Shown here one piece after another: positions 1 to 7,738 of a DNA stretch of 64,000 bases. Numbering within the stretch: the stretch's first letter is position 1; each line of letters starts with the position of its first letter. The stretch is taken from NCBI RefSeq assembly GCF_947490415.1, contig NZ_CANLGX010000002.1, positions 434,001 through 498,000 on the forward strand, in the 5' to 3' direction. A program made the translations under genes and the position numbers. This stretch comes from an uncultured Eudoraea sp. GTDB lineage: Bacteria; Bacteroidota; Bacteroidia; Flavobacteriales; Flavobacteriaceae. The notes beneath the pieces were generated by a model. That model saw only the letters and a program-made list of their open reading frames with translations. It did not search any database and had not been told where the DNA came from.

Positions 1-638
1 TCAACAATTCGTTCTTGCGATATTATTTCTATTCGCTCCTTATTTTCTAAAATAGCTTGAAGCGATTTTAATTCGATGTTAAAACGCAGCTGAGTAGCAA
101 AACGAATAGCTCTCATCATTCTCAACGGATCATCAGAATAGGTTATGGAAGGAGCTAATGGGGTTCGAATTAGTTTATTTTTCAGGTCTTTAACCCCGTC
201 AAATGGATCCAGTAGTTGGCCGAAATCTGATTCATTAAGTGATATGGCCATGGTATTTATTGTAAAGTCGCGTCTTTTCTGGTCATCTAAAAGTGTTCCA
301 TCCTCGACAACGGGCTTTCGGCTATCTCTTGTATAACTTTCTGTTCTGGCACCCACAAATTCTATTTCCCAGTTATGATGTTTAATCATGGCGGTCCCAA
401 AATTTTTGAAGACTGAAACTTTGGGTTTGCCATCAAGTTTTGAAGCTACTATTTTGGCGAGTTTTATTCCACTACCAACGGCAACAACATCTATATCTTT
501 AGATTTACCCCGTTCCAATAGAAGATCCCTAACATAGCCGCCTATAACATAACTGTTAATCGAAAGTTCCTTTGCAGCGGCTGCAATAATTTGGAAAATG
601 GGGTCCTGTAAGCTTTTTTTATAATTTGTCAGCGTCAT
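1..638 (-). CDS. cca: CCA tRNA nucleotidyltransferase (partial, C-terminus beyond window)
   Basis: Class II polymerase-beta-like nucleotidyltransferase that adds or repairs the 3'-CCA end of tRNAs. Reading the minus strand from the ATG at 638 gives about 212 residues with no stop before the window edge. The sequence begins MTLTNYKKSLQDP. Seen motifs are the nucleotide-binding GGYVRDLLL near residue 33, the metal-binding DID near residue 48, RRDFTIN near residue 123, and DPLRMMRAIRFA near residue 173 at the start of the neck domain. The remaining helical (and probably HD) part lies outside. It follows the t6A synthase gene by 76 bases on the same strand, so the two may share a transcript for tRNA maturation. 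Family assignment is secure; poly(A) polymerase is the only close alternative and is unlikely in this phylum. Confidence 0.9.
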   Translation of the reverse strand, partial: MTLTNYKKSLQDPIFQIIAAAAKELSINSYVIGGYVRDLLLERGKSKDIDVVAVGSGIKLAKIVASKLDGKPKVSVFKNFGTAMIKHHNWEIEFVGARTESYTRDSRKPVVEDGTLLDDQKRRDFTINTMAISLNESDFGQLLDPFDGVKDLKNKLIRTPLAPSITYSDDPLRMMRAIRFATQLRFNIELKSLQAILENKERIEIISQERIV

Positions 639-714
639 AATTTAGATCACTTCTGAATTGAGTTGCCAGGGTGGGTAGAAATCCGGAATAATAAAACTAG
701 AATTTTTTATTGTT

Positions 715-1278
715 CTACTTGCGGATAATTTTCACAGTTCCATCATTACCCAATTTAATAATGGAAGAAGGTAAACTATTGGTTGTTTTAGACTCCAAAT
801 TTACCACATAGTCCACACCTTTTAAAATCAAATCACTTATTTCTGAAAAATTTCCCGGAGTAGGTTCACCACCGATATTTGCAGATGTAGAAACAATGGG
901 TTTTTTAAAATTTTGAATTAACCGTTGGCAGAACTGATCAGATGCTACCCGTATGGCAAGTGTGTTATCTTCGGCAATAAGATTCTGAGCCACACCTTTT
1001 GGGTTGTCGTAAATAATGGTAACCGGTCTTTCAGATAAATCCATGATATCATAAGCCGGTTCAGGAACTTTTTCTACATATTGTTCCAGCATTAACTGAT
1101 TAGATACCAGACAAATCATTGTCTTTTTATCGGACCTTCTTTTGAGTTGGTATATCTTATCTACTGCACTCTTATTTGTTGCATCACAGCCAATACCCCA
1201 TACCGTATCGGTCGGATAAAGTATAATTCCTCCCTTTTTTAAAATTTCTATTGCTGCCGCTATTTCTTCTTTGACCAT
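715..1278 (-). CDS. L-threonylcarbamoyladenylate synthase, Sua5/YciO/YrdC family
   Basis: Makes threonylcarbamoyl-AMP from threonine, bicarbonate and ATP, the first step of the t6A modification at A37 of ANN-decoding tRNAs, in the cytoplasm. The 187 residues cover a single YrdC domain: PTDTVWGIG near residue 22, the KRRSDKKTM basic motif near residue 46 and STSANIGGEPTPG near residue 131, which line the ATP/threonine pocket. Length matches the short TsaC form and lacks the extra Sua5 C-terminal domain. ATG start. It lies between a glycosyltransferase gene and the CCA-adding enzyme, all on the minus strand. A YciO-type paralogue with another role cannot be excluded, but the conserved motifs favour TsaC. 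Confidence 0.9.
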   Translation of the reverse strand: MVKEEIAAAIEILKKGGIILYPTDTVWGIGCDATNKSAVDKIYQLKRRSDKKTMICLVSNQLMLEQYVEKVPEPAYDIMDLSERPVTIIYDNPKGVAQNLIAEDNTLAIRVASDQFCQRLIQNFKKPIVSTSANIGGEPTPGNFSEISDLILKGVDYVVNLESKTTNSLPSSIIKLGNDGTVKIIRK

Positions 1279-1328
1279 TATTGTTTAAAATAAGATAAGG
1301 TTGTATTACGACTTAGTTCAGGTCTAAC

Positions 1329-2270
1329 CTATGGCAAAATAGGCTGTTCTTGTTTTAACGATTTTCCAATGGGAAGTCCAATTAATATACCATAGAATAA
1401 TTTAAAATATTTTGGTTTTATAATAGAAACCAGACCATAACGCAAAATAAAAAATATTCTTAGAATTTGATAATGCAAATACCCGTAATTCTTTCTAATA
1501 ACATAAAACATGGACGTTTTAAGCTCAATTTTTGTTCGAATATTCCATGTGGTCTTTTGTACACTTATTCCTTGATAATGAAGATAAGATGCAGTGGGAA
1601 TAAAATATGTTTTTCTGTTTTTCTTTTTTAGCCTATAGCAGATATCACTCTCCTCAAAGTACAAGAAAATTGTTGTATCAAATCCCCCCACGGAATCAAA
1701 ATCCTTAGCCCTAAAGAACATAAAGCTACCATTTACATAATCAACTGTTAATGGCATTGTATACTCCTTTCGCCTATTAGGCTTCGTTCTTGGATAAACA
1801 ATTTCAAGCATTTTTTTACCAAAAATTTCCCTTCCAATAGAAGTGAAATGATCAAAACTTACCTCTTTTTTTTGGTGTTCATTAAAAATTTGAGGCCCGC
1901 ATACTGCTGCATCCTCCGTTTTTTCCATAAAATCAAAGCATATTTTTATTGGATCTTTTATAAGTAAAGTGTCGTTGTTTAAGAACAGGTAATAGTTTGC
2001 ATTGGCAAACTGAATCCCATACATATTACCACCACCAAAACCAGTATTTATCCTGCTTCTGTAAAGACTTATATTGGTTTTTTTTAGCCCGGAAATATGG
2101 TTTTTCAAAGCTTCATAATCTTTACTGTTGGAGGCATTGTCTACAATAATAATTTCGTAGGAAATTGTACTTGTCGTATTGTCCAAAACACTTTGAATAC
2201 ACTGCTTGGTGTACTTGGCAGAATTATAATTTATTATGATTATGGCTAAATCCAATCTAATATCTTTCAT
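1329..2270 (-). CDS. glycosyltransferase family 2 (rhamnosyltransferase-like)
   Basis: Inverting GT-A fold glycosyltransferase, 313 residues. The N-terminus shows the GT2 signature (IIIINYNSAKYTKQCIQSV, IIIVDNASN). The acidic donor/metal motif is NNDTLL near residue 98, and VDYVNGSFMFFRAKDFDSVGG near residue 178 with FEESDICYRL near residue 206 form the acceptor/catalytic region seen in the WcaE/RfbN-like subgroup. The basic, aromatic C-terminal 60 residues probably lie on the inner membrane face. Its start overlaps the end of the upstream GT2-GT9 fusion gene by 14 bases, so translation is probably coupled. Substrate is unknown; the context suggests lipopolysaccharide core or O-antigen sugar transfer. 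Confidence 0.88.
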   Translation of the reverse strand: MKDIRLDLAIIIINYNSAKYTKQCIQSVLDNTTSTISYEIIIVDNASNSKDYEALKNHISGLKKTNISLYRSRINTGFGGGNMYGIQFANANYYLFLNNDTLLIKDPIKICFDFMEKTEDAAVCGPQIFNEHQKKEVSFDHFTSIGREIFGKKMLEIVYPRTKPNRRKEYTMPLTVDYVNGSFMFFRAKDFDSVGGFDTTIFLYFEESDICYRLKKKNRKTYFIPTASYLHYQGISVQKTTWNIRTKIELKTSMFYVIRKNYGYLHYQILRIFFILRYGLVSIIKPKYFKLFYGILIGLPIGKSLKQEQPILP

Positions 2271-4116
2271 TCAAAGAATTATCTATGATTGCTCTATTAT
2301 TGCAATACTTATTTAGAAAAAGAAGTAATTGTTCTTCAAAAAGAATGGGTTTAAAATAATCGTAAAGGGATTGTATTTCTTTTTTAATTTTCTTTTTGTT
2401 CATATTTACAAATAATTCCGGGTGATAGTCATTTAAATGGATGCCAGTATTCGATGCAGATGAACTATCATGCCATGCCTCCTTAACGATAAAAGGGCTA
2501 AATAGACAAAATGTGGGTATCCCTAAGGCTTTGGCCATATTAGCTGCCCCTCCTTCATTCCCAATTAGGGCATCACACTGTGAAAGTATCAGAATAAACT
2601 CCCTTAAAGAATTTGCGTAAAAGTCAAAATTTATCAATGATTTAGAGGCTTCGTTACACTTGTCATATATGGCCCTGGCCTCATCTCTTTGATTTGGTAA
2701 ATAATTAAAAAGTATCATGCCATCAGTATTTGAACAAATTATGTCAACAACCTTGGACATATATTCAGAGGGGTAAGTTTTTAAGGCACTACTTCCCAAA
2801 ATACTTATCATGATCAGTTTCTGATCAGAATTGCTTTTTAATTCCCCAACTTTGTGTTTGGCCAGAGCAATTTCTTCCTCGCTAAGATATAATTTAGGAG
2901 AGATAGAATAATCATCAAATTCAGATGCAACAGGATTAAGTAGTTGCAATCTGATTTTATTGGCAAGTGAATTCTTGTTATCCGCTATTTGGCTTTCTAT
3001 TACGGTATCAGTATATATCCAGGAAGTGTACCACCTGTGGTGAGCAATTTTGCGTTGTGATCGGGCAAAAATAGAAATCAGGTTACTTTCCAATTTCCCA
3101 TAAGCATCTATGACTACGTCGTAAGATTGCGTTCGAATCGATTTTAAAAATGAATAAAGGGCCTTTTTATTTTCGCTATATTCTTGTTTAAAAACGATGA
3201 TATGATCAATATGTGGATTATTATTCAATACTGCTAAGGTATTTTCATTTGCGACATAATGGATGGTACATTCAGGGTACAAATGTTTTAAAGTACGGCA
3301 TATAATCGTACTTGCTAATACATCCCCAATCATTTTTTGTTGGATAACAAGAAATTTCTTTTTGACCTCATTCTTATTAAAAACAACAGGCGACTTGGAA
3401 ACGCTTTTACGATCTAAATGTACACAGACGGCGCTATATCGAAGTTGCTTAAACTTAATCCCATAATTATGTAAACGTTCTCTAAATTCCCTTTCCTCAC
3501 CTTCATATGGCATACCTGTATCAAAACCAATAACTTTAAGAATATCTTTTTTCCATCCCGAAGAATTGTACCTGTTCCAACTGTATTTTGTGGGTCTTAA
3601 AGTATTGCGGACTTTTGAAACAAATCCTCTTGAAGCAGTCCTTGCATTTTTAAATGATTTTTTTATTCCTTTCTCTTCAAGCCATTTGATTTTGAAGCAA
3701 TTTTGCTCTTCAATGTCCTTTAGCGATAATGCCCTTGAAATATTGAAAGGCAACAAATAAGAAACTCCTGAAATAAATGTTGCAGGTTCCTTATTTAAAT
3801 AGTGAACCTGTACAAAATCCTCTCTGGGAATACAGTCGCCTTCTGTTATAATTATGTAATCCGTATTGGATGATAAAATGGCCCTGGTTAATATTTTACT
3901 TTTCTGAAAGCCATCATTCTCTTCCCAAATATGACTTATGGGAAAGGATACCCGGGTCTTTATTTTATTGATCAATTCTTTAGTTTGGGAACCCGACCCA
4001 TCCTCGGCAATGATCAATTCGAAATCCATGTAAGTTTGGCAATTGAATCCCCATAGAACCTTTTCCAACATTTCAGGTTGGTTGCAAGTACTAACTACTA
4101 CACTTACCGAACTCAT
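2257..4116 (-). CDS. two-domain glycosyltransferase: GT2 fused to GT9 (heptosyltransferase-like)
   Basis: A 619-residue protein with two complete-looking catalytic domains. Residues about 3-240 are a GT2/galactosyltransferase-like GT-A domain: VVVSTCNQPEMLEKVL at the start, IIAEDGSG near 35, the acidic EGD near 92, and FDTGMPYEGEEREFRERL near 198 resembling the Glyco_transf_7C region. After a short lysine-rich linker, residues about 254-600 are a GT-B GT9 domain: FLVIQQKMIGDVLAS as the N-terminal signature, and IGNEGGAANMAKALGIPTF near 508 as the ADP-heptose/acceptor region. GT9 enzymes transfer heptose or similar sugars to lipopolysaccharide core. One uninterrupted frame joins both. A TAnnTTTG promoter motif lies 29 bases upstream of the ATG. 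Sugar donors are not determinable here. Confidence 0.9.
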   Translation of the reverse strand: MSSVSVVVSTCNQPEMLEKVLWGFNCQTYMDFELIIAEDGSGSQTKELINKIKTRVSFPISHIWEENDGFQKSKILTRAILSSNTDYIIITEGDCIPREDFVQVHYLNKEPATFISGVSYLLPFNISRALSLKDIEEQNCFKIKWLEEKGIKKSFKNARTASRGFVSKVRNTLRPTKYSWNRYNSSGWKKDILKVIGFDTGMPYEGEEREFRERLHNYGIKFKQLRYSAVCVHLDRKSVSKSPVVFNKNEVKKKFLVIQQKMIGDVLASTIICRTLKHLYPECTIHYVANENTLAVLNNNPHIDHIIVFKQEYSENKKALYSFLKSIRTQSYDVVIDAYGKLESNLISIFARSQRKIAHHRWYTSWIYTDTVIESQIADNKNSLANKIRLQLLNPVASEFDDYSISPKLYLSEEEIALAKHKVGELKSNSDQKLIMISILGSSALKTYPSEYMSKVVDIICSNTDGMILFNYLPNQRDEARAIYDKCNEASKSLINFDFYANSLREFILILSQCDALIGNEGGAANMAKALGIPTFCLFSPFIVKEAWHDSSSASNTGIHLNDYHPELFVNMNKKKIKKEIQSLYDYFKPILFEEQLLLFLNKYCNNRAIIDNSLNERY

Positions 4117-4144
4117 TTAAAAGTATTTATTTTCACAATTATTA

Positions 4145-4152
4145 CAAATGTA
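4145..4152 (-). promoter_or_regulatory. candidate minus-7 promoter element TACATTTG for the GT2-GT9 gene
   Basis: On the minus strand the bases read TACATTTG, an exact match to the Bacteroidota minus-7 consensus TAnnTTTG, 29 bases before the ATG at 4116. No clear TTTG is seen at minus-33 spacing. Predicted leader is about 20-25 bases. Confidence 0.4.
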
Positions 4153-4238
4153 GTTTTTTGCATAGCATATGCAATATGCTTATCAAATTAATACAGGATT
4201 AACAAGCTTAACAGGTCCATTAAATTCAATGAATCATG

Positions 4239-4270
4239 CATATTTGCAGAGTAATTAAAATGCAAATATG
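4239..4270. repeat. 10-base perfect inverted repeat with 12-base loop
   Basis: CATATTTGCA at 4239-4248 is followed by 12 bases and its exact reverse complement TGCAAATATG at 4261-4270. It could be an operator or an RNA hairpin. There is no T-run directly after either arm, so it is not a classical terminator. It lies about 120 bases upstream of the GT2-GT9 start. Confidence 0.6.
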
Positions 4271-4428
4271 ATATTATAAATGTAAAGGAGTTTTAATGTG
4301 TATTTGGGATAAAATAAGTGAGCATAACACCTGAAATTGGCAAAAAAAAACAAAGCTGTTTGCCTGGTTCAGAATTAACCTTTTCCGGTACTAAGTAATG
4401 AAGTATGAATAAATCAGATTATCCAGAG

Positions 4429-5226
4429 TTATTCTGGCATAACCAAATAATAGGCCAGGTCATTCCTGTTTTCCAATCTCTTTAATTCCCGATAACGCTC
4501 TAGAACTCCAAGTGCATCAAGATAACAGATAATAATTCCTTTTTGGCCATCAAGTATACCTAATCGAAGGAAATAACGATGTAAAAATTTCCAAGCTGGC
4601 TTGACGACCAGGGAAACGTAATTGAATTTATTCTCTTTAAAAAATGATTCTTTAGCCTTTAATCGACCATAACTTATCATTTTCTCCTTATACTCATTGA
4701 AATTTTTGTAGCAATAATGAACTAGTTTTTCATTTAAGATTCCTGAAGACCCATTAACTATCAAGGTTTCATGTACCAATTTTTCTTCGGAAAATTTAGC
4801 TCTACTTTTTCTAAACAGCCGATAGTTCTTATCTGTTTGCCATCCGCTAAATAGTAAGGATTTATTCTGGAACATAAACTTCCGGTAAAACCAATAAGCC
4901 GAATGTTCCGGATTGGAACTAATTGTCTCTATGATTTCAGATTTCAGATTTTCAGAAACAACCTCATCTGCATCTAAAAAAAGAACCCAATCATTTGAAG
5001 CCTGCTTTAAGGCAAATGATTTTTGTAAGGTAAAGTTATCAAAAGGATGTTGAATTACCTTTACCTTATCAAGATTGGCTAAATATTCATAAGTTCCATC
5101 TGTGCTAAAAGAATCAACTACGATTATTTCATCTGCAAAATTTATAGATTGGATGCACTTTTCTATGTAGCCAATTTCATTATAAGTAATAATTAAAGCT
5201 GATATTTTCTCCCTGGAACTATTCAT
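4429..5226 (-). CDS. glycosyltransferase family 2, WaaE/KdtX-like
   Basis: 265-residue GT2 enzyme resembling the lipopolysaccharide core glucosyltransferases WaaE/KdtX. Seen motifs: ISALIITYNEIGYIEKC near residue 8, EIIVVDSFSTDGT near 33, LFLDADEVV near 82 (the DxD metal/donor site), and a C-terminal KPAWKFLHRYFLRLG region near 208 that is typical of this subgroup and probably touches the membrane. ATG start, with TAACTTTG upstream on the minus strand. It is separated from the downstream glycosyltransferases by 312 bases and so probably has its own promoter. Role in core oligosaccharide assembly is inferred from family and context. Confidence 0.88.
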   Translation of the reverse strand: MNSSREKISALIITYNEIGYIEKCIQSINFADEIIVVDSFSTDGTYEYLANLDKVKVIQHPFDNFTLQKSFALKQASNDWVLFLDADEVVSENLKSEIIETISSNPEHSAYWFYRKFMFQNKSLLFSGWQTDKNYRLFRKSRAKFSEEKLVHETLIVNGSSGILNEKLVHYCYKNFNEYKEKMISYGRLKAKESFFKENKFNYVSLVVKPAWKFLHRYFLRLGILDGQKGIIICYLDALGVLERYRELKRLENRNDLAYYLVMPE

Positions 5227-5265
5227 TTGATAAATGGTAAGTAGGCATTATTCCTAAACAATTAA

Positions 5266-5273
5266 CAAAGTTA
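5266..5273 (-). promoter_or_regulatory. candidate minus-7 promoter element TAACTTTG
   Basis: Exact TAnnTTTG match on the minus strand, 40 bases upstream of the WaaE-like gene start at 5226. No convincing minus-33 TTTG. Confidence 0.35.
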
Positions 5274-5322
5274 TAACTTTAAATAAGAGAAAATATTATA
5301 CCGCACAATTTTATTAAAAAAA

Positions 5323-6138
5323 TTATACGGCTACATTATACTCCCGGAGAGCTTCATTTAAGGATGTTTTTTTGTTTGTGCTGGCTTTGCGAACACCTAT
5401 AATAAGAGCACAGGGAACCTGAAATTCTCCTGCTGGAAATTTCTTAGTATAACTGCCGGGGATTACTACAGATCTTGCAGGCACCAAACCTTTTCGCTCT
5501 ACGGGAGTGTCACCAGTGACATCAATAATTTTTGTAGAAGCAGTCAACACAACGTTTGCTCCTAAAACAGCCTCCTGCTCAACTCTTACACCTTCAACGA
5601 CAATACATCTGCTACCAATAAAGGCATTGTCTTCAATTATAACCGGGGCAGCCTGTAAGGGCTCTAAAACCCCTCCTATACCAACACCACCGCTTAGATG
5701 TACGTTTTTACCAATTTGCGCACAGCTCCCAACGGTAGCCCAGGTATCAACCATGGTACCCTCATCCACGTAGGCGCCTATATTTACATAACTAGGCATT
5801 AGTATTGTACCTTTTGAAATGTAGGCACCATGTCTGGCTACAGCATGAGGGACAACACGAATCCCCTTTTCCTTATAGCCTCTCTTAAGCGGAATCTTAT
5901 CGTGGTATTCAAAAATCCCAGCTTCCAGAGTTTCCATTTTTTGAATTGGGAAGTAAAGTACAACGGCCTTTTTCACCCATTCATTTATTTGCCAATCTCC
6001 CTTCACAGGTTCTGCACATCGTAATTTTCCATCATCTATTAATTGAATTACCTCTCTTATAGCATCTTGTGTTTTGGTTTCTTTCAGGAGTTCTCGATTT
6101 TCCCAGGCATTTTCAATTATATTTCGTAGTACATTCAT
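5323..6138 (-). CDS. dapD: 2,3,4,5-tetrahydropyridine-2,6-dicarboxylate N-succinyltransferase
   Basis: Transfers succinyl from succinyl-CoA to tetrahydrodipicolinate in the succinylase branch of diaminopimelate/lysine synthesis; cytoplasmic trimer. The 271 residues show the helical N-terminal domain (about 1-100), then a left-handed beta-helix of hexapeptide repeats (about 105-235), with the family motifs MPSYVNIGAYVDEGTMVDTW near 117 and SGGVGIGGVLEPLQA near 149. Length is typical of DapD (about 270). It is divergent from ruvX with about 100 bases between the starts, and each side carries its own TAnnTTTG element. dapB, two steps earlier in the pathway, is also in this window at 55780-56481. 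Confidence 0.96.
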   Translation of the reverse strand: MNVLRNIIENAWENRELLKETKTQDAIREVIQLIDDGKLRCAEPVKGDWQINEWVKKAVVLYFPIQKMETLEAGIFEYHDKIPLKRGYKEKGIRVVPHAVARHGAYISKGTILMPSYVNIGAYVDEGTMVDTWATVGSCAQIGKNVHLSGGVGIGGVLEPLQAAPVIIEDNAFIGSRCIVVEGVRVEQEAVLGANVVLTASTKIIDVTGDTPVERKGLVPARSVVIPGSYTKKFPAGEFQVPCALIIGVRKASTNKKTSLNEALREYNVAV

Positions 6139-6157
6139 AATGTCAGAATAATTTGCG

Positions 6158-6165
6158 CAAAGATA
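6158..6165 (-). promoter_or_regulatory. candidate minus-7 promoter element TATCTTTG for dapD
   Basis: Exact TAnnTTTG on the minus strand, 20 bases upstream of the dapD ATG at 6138, giving a leader of about 15 bases. Confidence 0.4.
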
Positions 6166-6218
6166 GGCCCTAACTATTAATAAATCTTTAATTTTTATAG
6201 GCGTAACAAATTATCCCT

Positions 6219-6226
6219 TATTTTTG
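6219..6226 (+). promoter_or_regulatory. candidate minus-7 promoter element TATTTTTG for ruvX
   Basis: Exact TAnnTTTG 14 bases before the TTG start at 6240, predicting a leader of under 10 bases. No ribosome binding site fits between them. Confidence 0.4.
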
Positions 6227-6239
6227 CAAAAAAATTGAT

Positions 6240-6650
6240 TTGGCGAGAATTATTGCACTGGATTTTGGTAAACAACGAACAGGAATAGCAGTTACAGACG
6301 AGCTGCAGCTTATTGCATCTGGCTTGGTTACCGTAAATACCAAAGAACTTTTAAAGTATTTGCAAGATTATATTGCAAAGGAAAATATTGCAAGGATAGT
6401 TGTGGGTGAGCCTAAGCAATGGGACAATACACCATCTGAATCAGAAGCATTAATTCAGCCATTTTTAAAAAAATTAAAAGAAACTTTTCCATCAATTCCA
6501 ATAGATCGGCAGGATGAACGATTTACATCAAAAGTGGCTTTTCAGACCATGGTCGAAGCAGGACTTAAAAAAAAGCAACGCAGGAATAAAGAATTGATAG
6601 ATGAAATAAGTGCAACCCTTATTTTACAGTCTTATTTAAACAGAAAATAG
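6240..6650 (+). CDS. ruvX: Holliday junction resolvase-like protein RuvX/YqgF
   Basis: 136-residue RNase H-fold protein of the YqgF family, linked to pre-16S rRNA 5'-end processing and possibly to Holliday junction cleavage. The motifs ALDFGKQRTGIAVTD near residue 6, IVVGEPKQWDN near 58, RQDERFTSKVA near 89 and DEISATLILQSYL near 121 carry the acidic residues expected for metal binding. The start is TTG at 6240; no in-frame ATG lies nearby and the protein motif begins only five residues in, so TTG is the likely true start. The next gene, def, starts five bases after the stop, suggesting a shared transcript. Confidence 0.92.
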   Translation: MARIIALDFGKQRTGIAVTDELQLIASGLVTVNTKELLKYLQDYIAKENIARIVVGEPKQWDNTPSESEALIQPFLKKLKETFPSIPIDRQDERFTSKVAFQTMVEAGLKKKQRRNKELIDEISATLILQSYLNRK

Positions 6651-6654
6651 CAGA

Positions 6655-7245
6655 ATGACTTTATCTATTTTAGCATACGGGGATCCTGTTTTAAGAAAAA
6701 CAGGGCAATCTATAAACAAAGACTACCCCCAATTAAATGAACTAATTGCCAATATGTGGGAAACTATGTATAAAGCAAATGGCGTAGGATTAGCTGCTCC
6801 ACAAATAGGACTGCCAATTAGACTATTTTTGGTAGATACAGGACCTTTTGCAGATGATGAAGAATTGGCTCCGGAAGAACAGGAGGCTCTTAAAAATTTT
6901 AAAAAAGTATTTATTAATGCCAAAATTGAGGAGGAATCCGGCACTAATTGGGCTTTTAATGAAGGTTGTCTTAGTATTCCTGATATCCGCGAGGATGTTA
7001 CCCGAAAAGATACTATTGAAATTAGCTATTTGGATGAGAATTTCAAGCCACATAAGGAGACTTATGATGGAATTTTAGCCAGAGTTATACAACATGAATA
7101 CGACCATATTGAAGGAATTCTTTTTACAGATAAACTCTCCAGCCTTAAAAAAAGGTTGCTGAAAGGCAAACTTGTTAATATTTCAAAAGGTAAAATAGAC
7201 GTGGAGTATAAAATGCGTTTTCCTGACTTAAAAAAAGTACGCTAA
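6655..7245 (+). CDS. def: peptide deformylase
   Basis: Iron/zinc hydrolase that removes the N-formyl group from nascent proteins in the cytoplasm. All three catalytic motifs are intact in 196 residues: NGVGLAAPQ at about 42-50, EGCLSIP with metal ligand Cys105, and QHEYDH with His147, Glu148 and His151. A 15-20 residue acidic insertion (ADDEELAPEEQEALK) lies between motifs 1 and 2, a loop that varies among Bacteroidota deformylases. ATG start five bases after ruvX; DUF5606 follows after 51 bases. Function is secure. Confidence 0.97.
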   Translation: MTLSILAYGDPVLRKTGQSINKDYPQLNELIANMWETMYKANGVGLAAPQIGLPIRLFLVDTGPFADDEELAPEEQEALKNFKKVFINAKIEEESGTNWAFNEGCLSIPDIREDVTRKDTIEISYLDENFKPHKETYDGILARVIQHEYDHIEGILFTDKLSSLKKRLLKGKLVNISKGKIDVEYKMRFPDLKKVR

Positions 7246-7296
7246 AACAGCGGATTAATTATATAGAGTTTAATATTTATTTTTTTAAAAATATTT

Positions 7297-7725
7297 ATGA
7301 GTTTAGACAAAATACTATCAATTGGAGGGAGGCCCGGACTTTATAGATTGCTTACCCAAACAAGAACAGGGCTCGTCGCGGAATCCCTGTTAGATAATAA
7401 AAAAGTTACTGTGGGTATGAGCAGTAATGTAAGCGTACTATCTGAAATTGCGATTTATACTTTGGAAGAAGAACTTCCACTAAGAGCAGTATTTCAAAAA
7501 ATCCAAACCAAGGAAAAAGGGGGTAAAACCTCCGTTAAGCATAAAGAGGACAAATTAAGTCTTGAGGAATATTTTTTTGAAGTATTGCCTAATTACGATG
7601 AAGACAAGGTCTATGTAAGTGATATCAAAAAAGTCATACAATGGTATAATATTTTACACGATCATGGAATTACAGATTTTACTGAAACTTCTGCAGATAC
7701 CGATAAGGCAGACGAAGAAGAATAG
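7297..7725 (+). CDS. DUF5606 family protein
   Basis: 142-residue cytoplasmic protein that I recognise as the small Bacteroidota family DUF5606. It begins MSLDKILSIGGRPGLY and has a compact beta-rich first half (VTVGMSSNVSVLSEIAIYT near residue 38) followed by a charged linker and a second segment (LSLEEYFFEVLPNYDEDKV near 88) with an acidic tail. No catalytic motif is evident. Its place after def is a context clue only. It ends 13 bases before the convergent hexosaminidase gene. Function unknown. Confidence 0.75.
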   Translation: MSLDKILSIGGRPGLYRLLTQTRTGLVAESLLDNKKVTVGMSSNVSVLSEIAIYTLEEELPLRAVFQKIQTKEKGGKTSVKHKEDKLSLEEYFFEVLPNYDEDKVYVSDIKKVIQWYNILHDHGITDFTETSADTDKADEEE

Positions 7726-7738
7726 GTTACTGTAAGAA

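Larger units (their letters stand above)
4117..4428. other. 312-base intergenic region with two inverted repeats
   Basis: No supported gene. It separates two minus-strand glycosyltransferase genes. It holds the candidate promoter at 4145-4152, a 7-base inverted repeat at 4164-4180 (AGCATAT and ATATGCT around 3 bases) and a 10-base perfect inverted repeat at 4239-4270. A 12-codon plus-strand reading frame at 4296-4334 has AAGGAG upstream but is too short to support. Confidence 0.6.

Noticed and set aside
145-336. Plus-strand open frame and a GGTTCGAAT tRNA T-loop-like string near 155-166
   Set aside because: Both lie inside the coding strand of the CCA-adding enzyme; no tRNA cloverleaf can be built around them.
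4296-4334. 12-codon reading frame with AAGGAG upstream
   Set aside because: Too short and no conservation can be judged; Bacteroidota rarely rely on Shine-Dalgarno sites.
4328-4355. GGCAAA ... TTTGCC pair around an A-run, as a terminator for the WaaE-like gene
   Set aside because: Stem is only six pairs with a long A-rich loop and the T-run is inside it; too weak to call.
5507-5773. Plus-strand open frame opposite dapD
   Set aside because: Shadow of dapD: the hexapeptide repeats on the minus strand are unmistakable.
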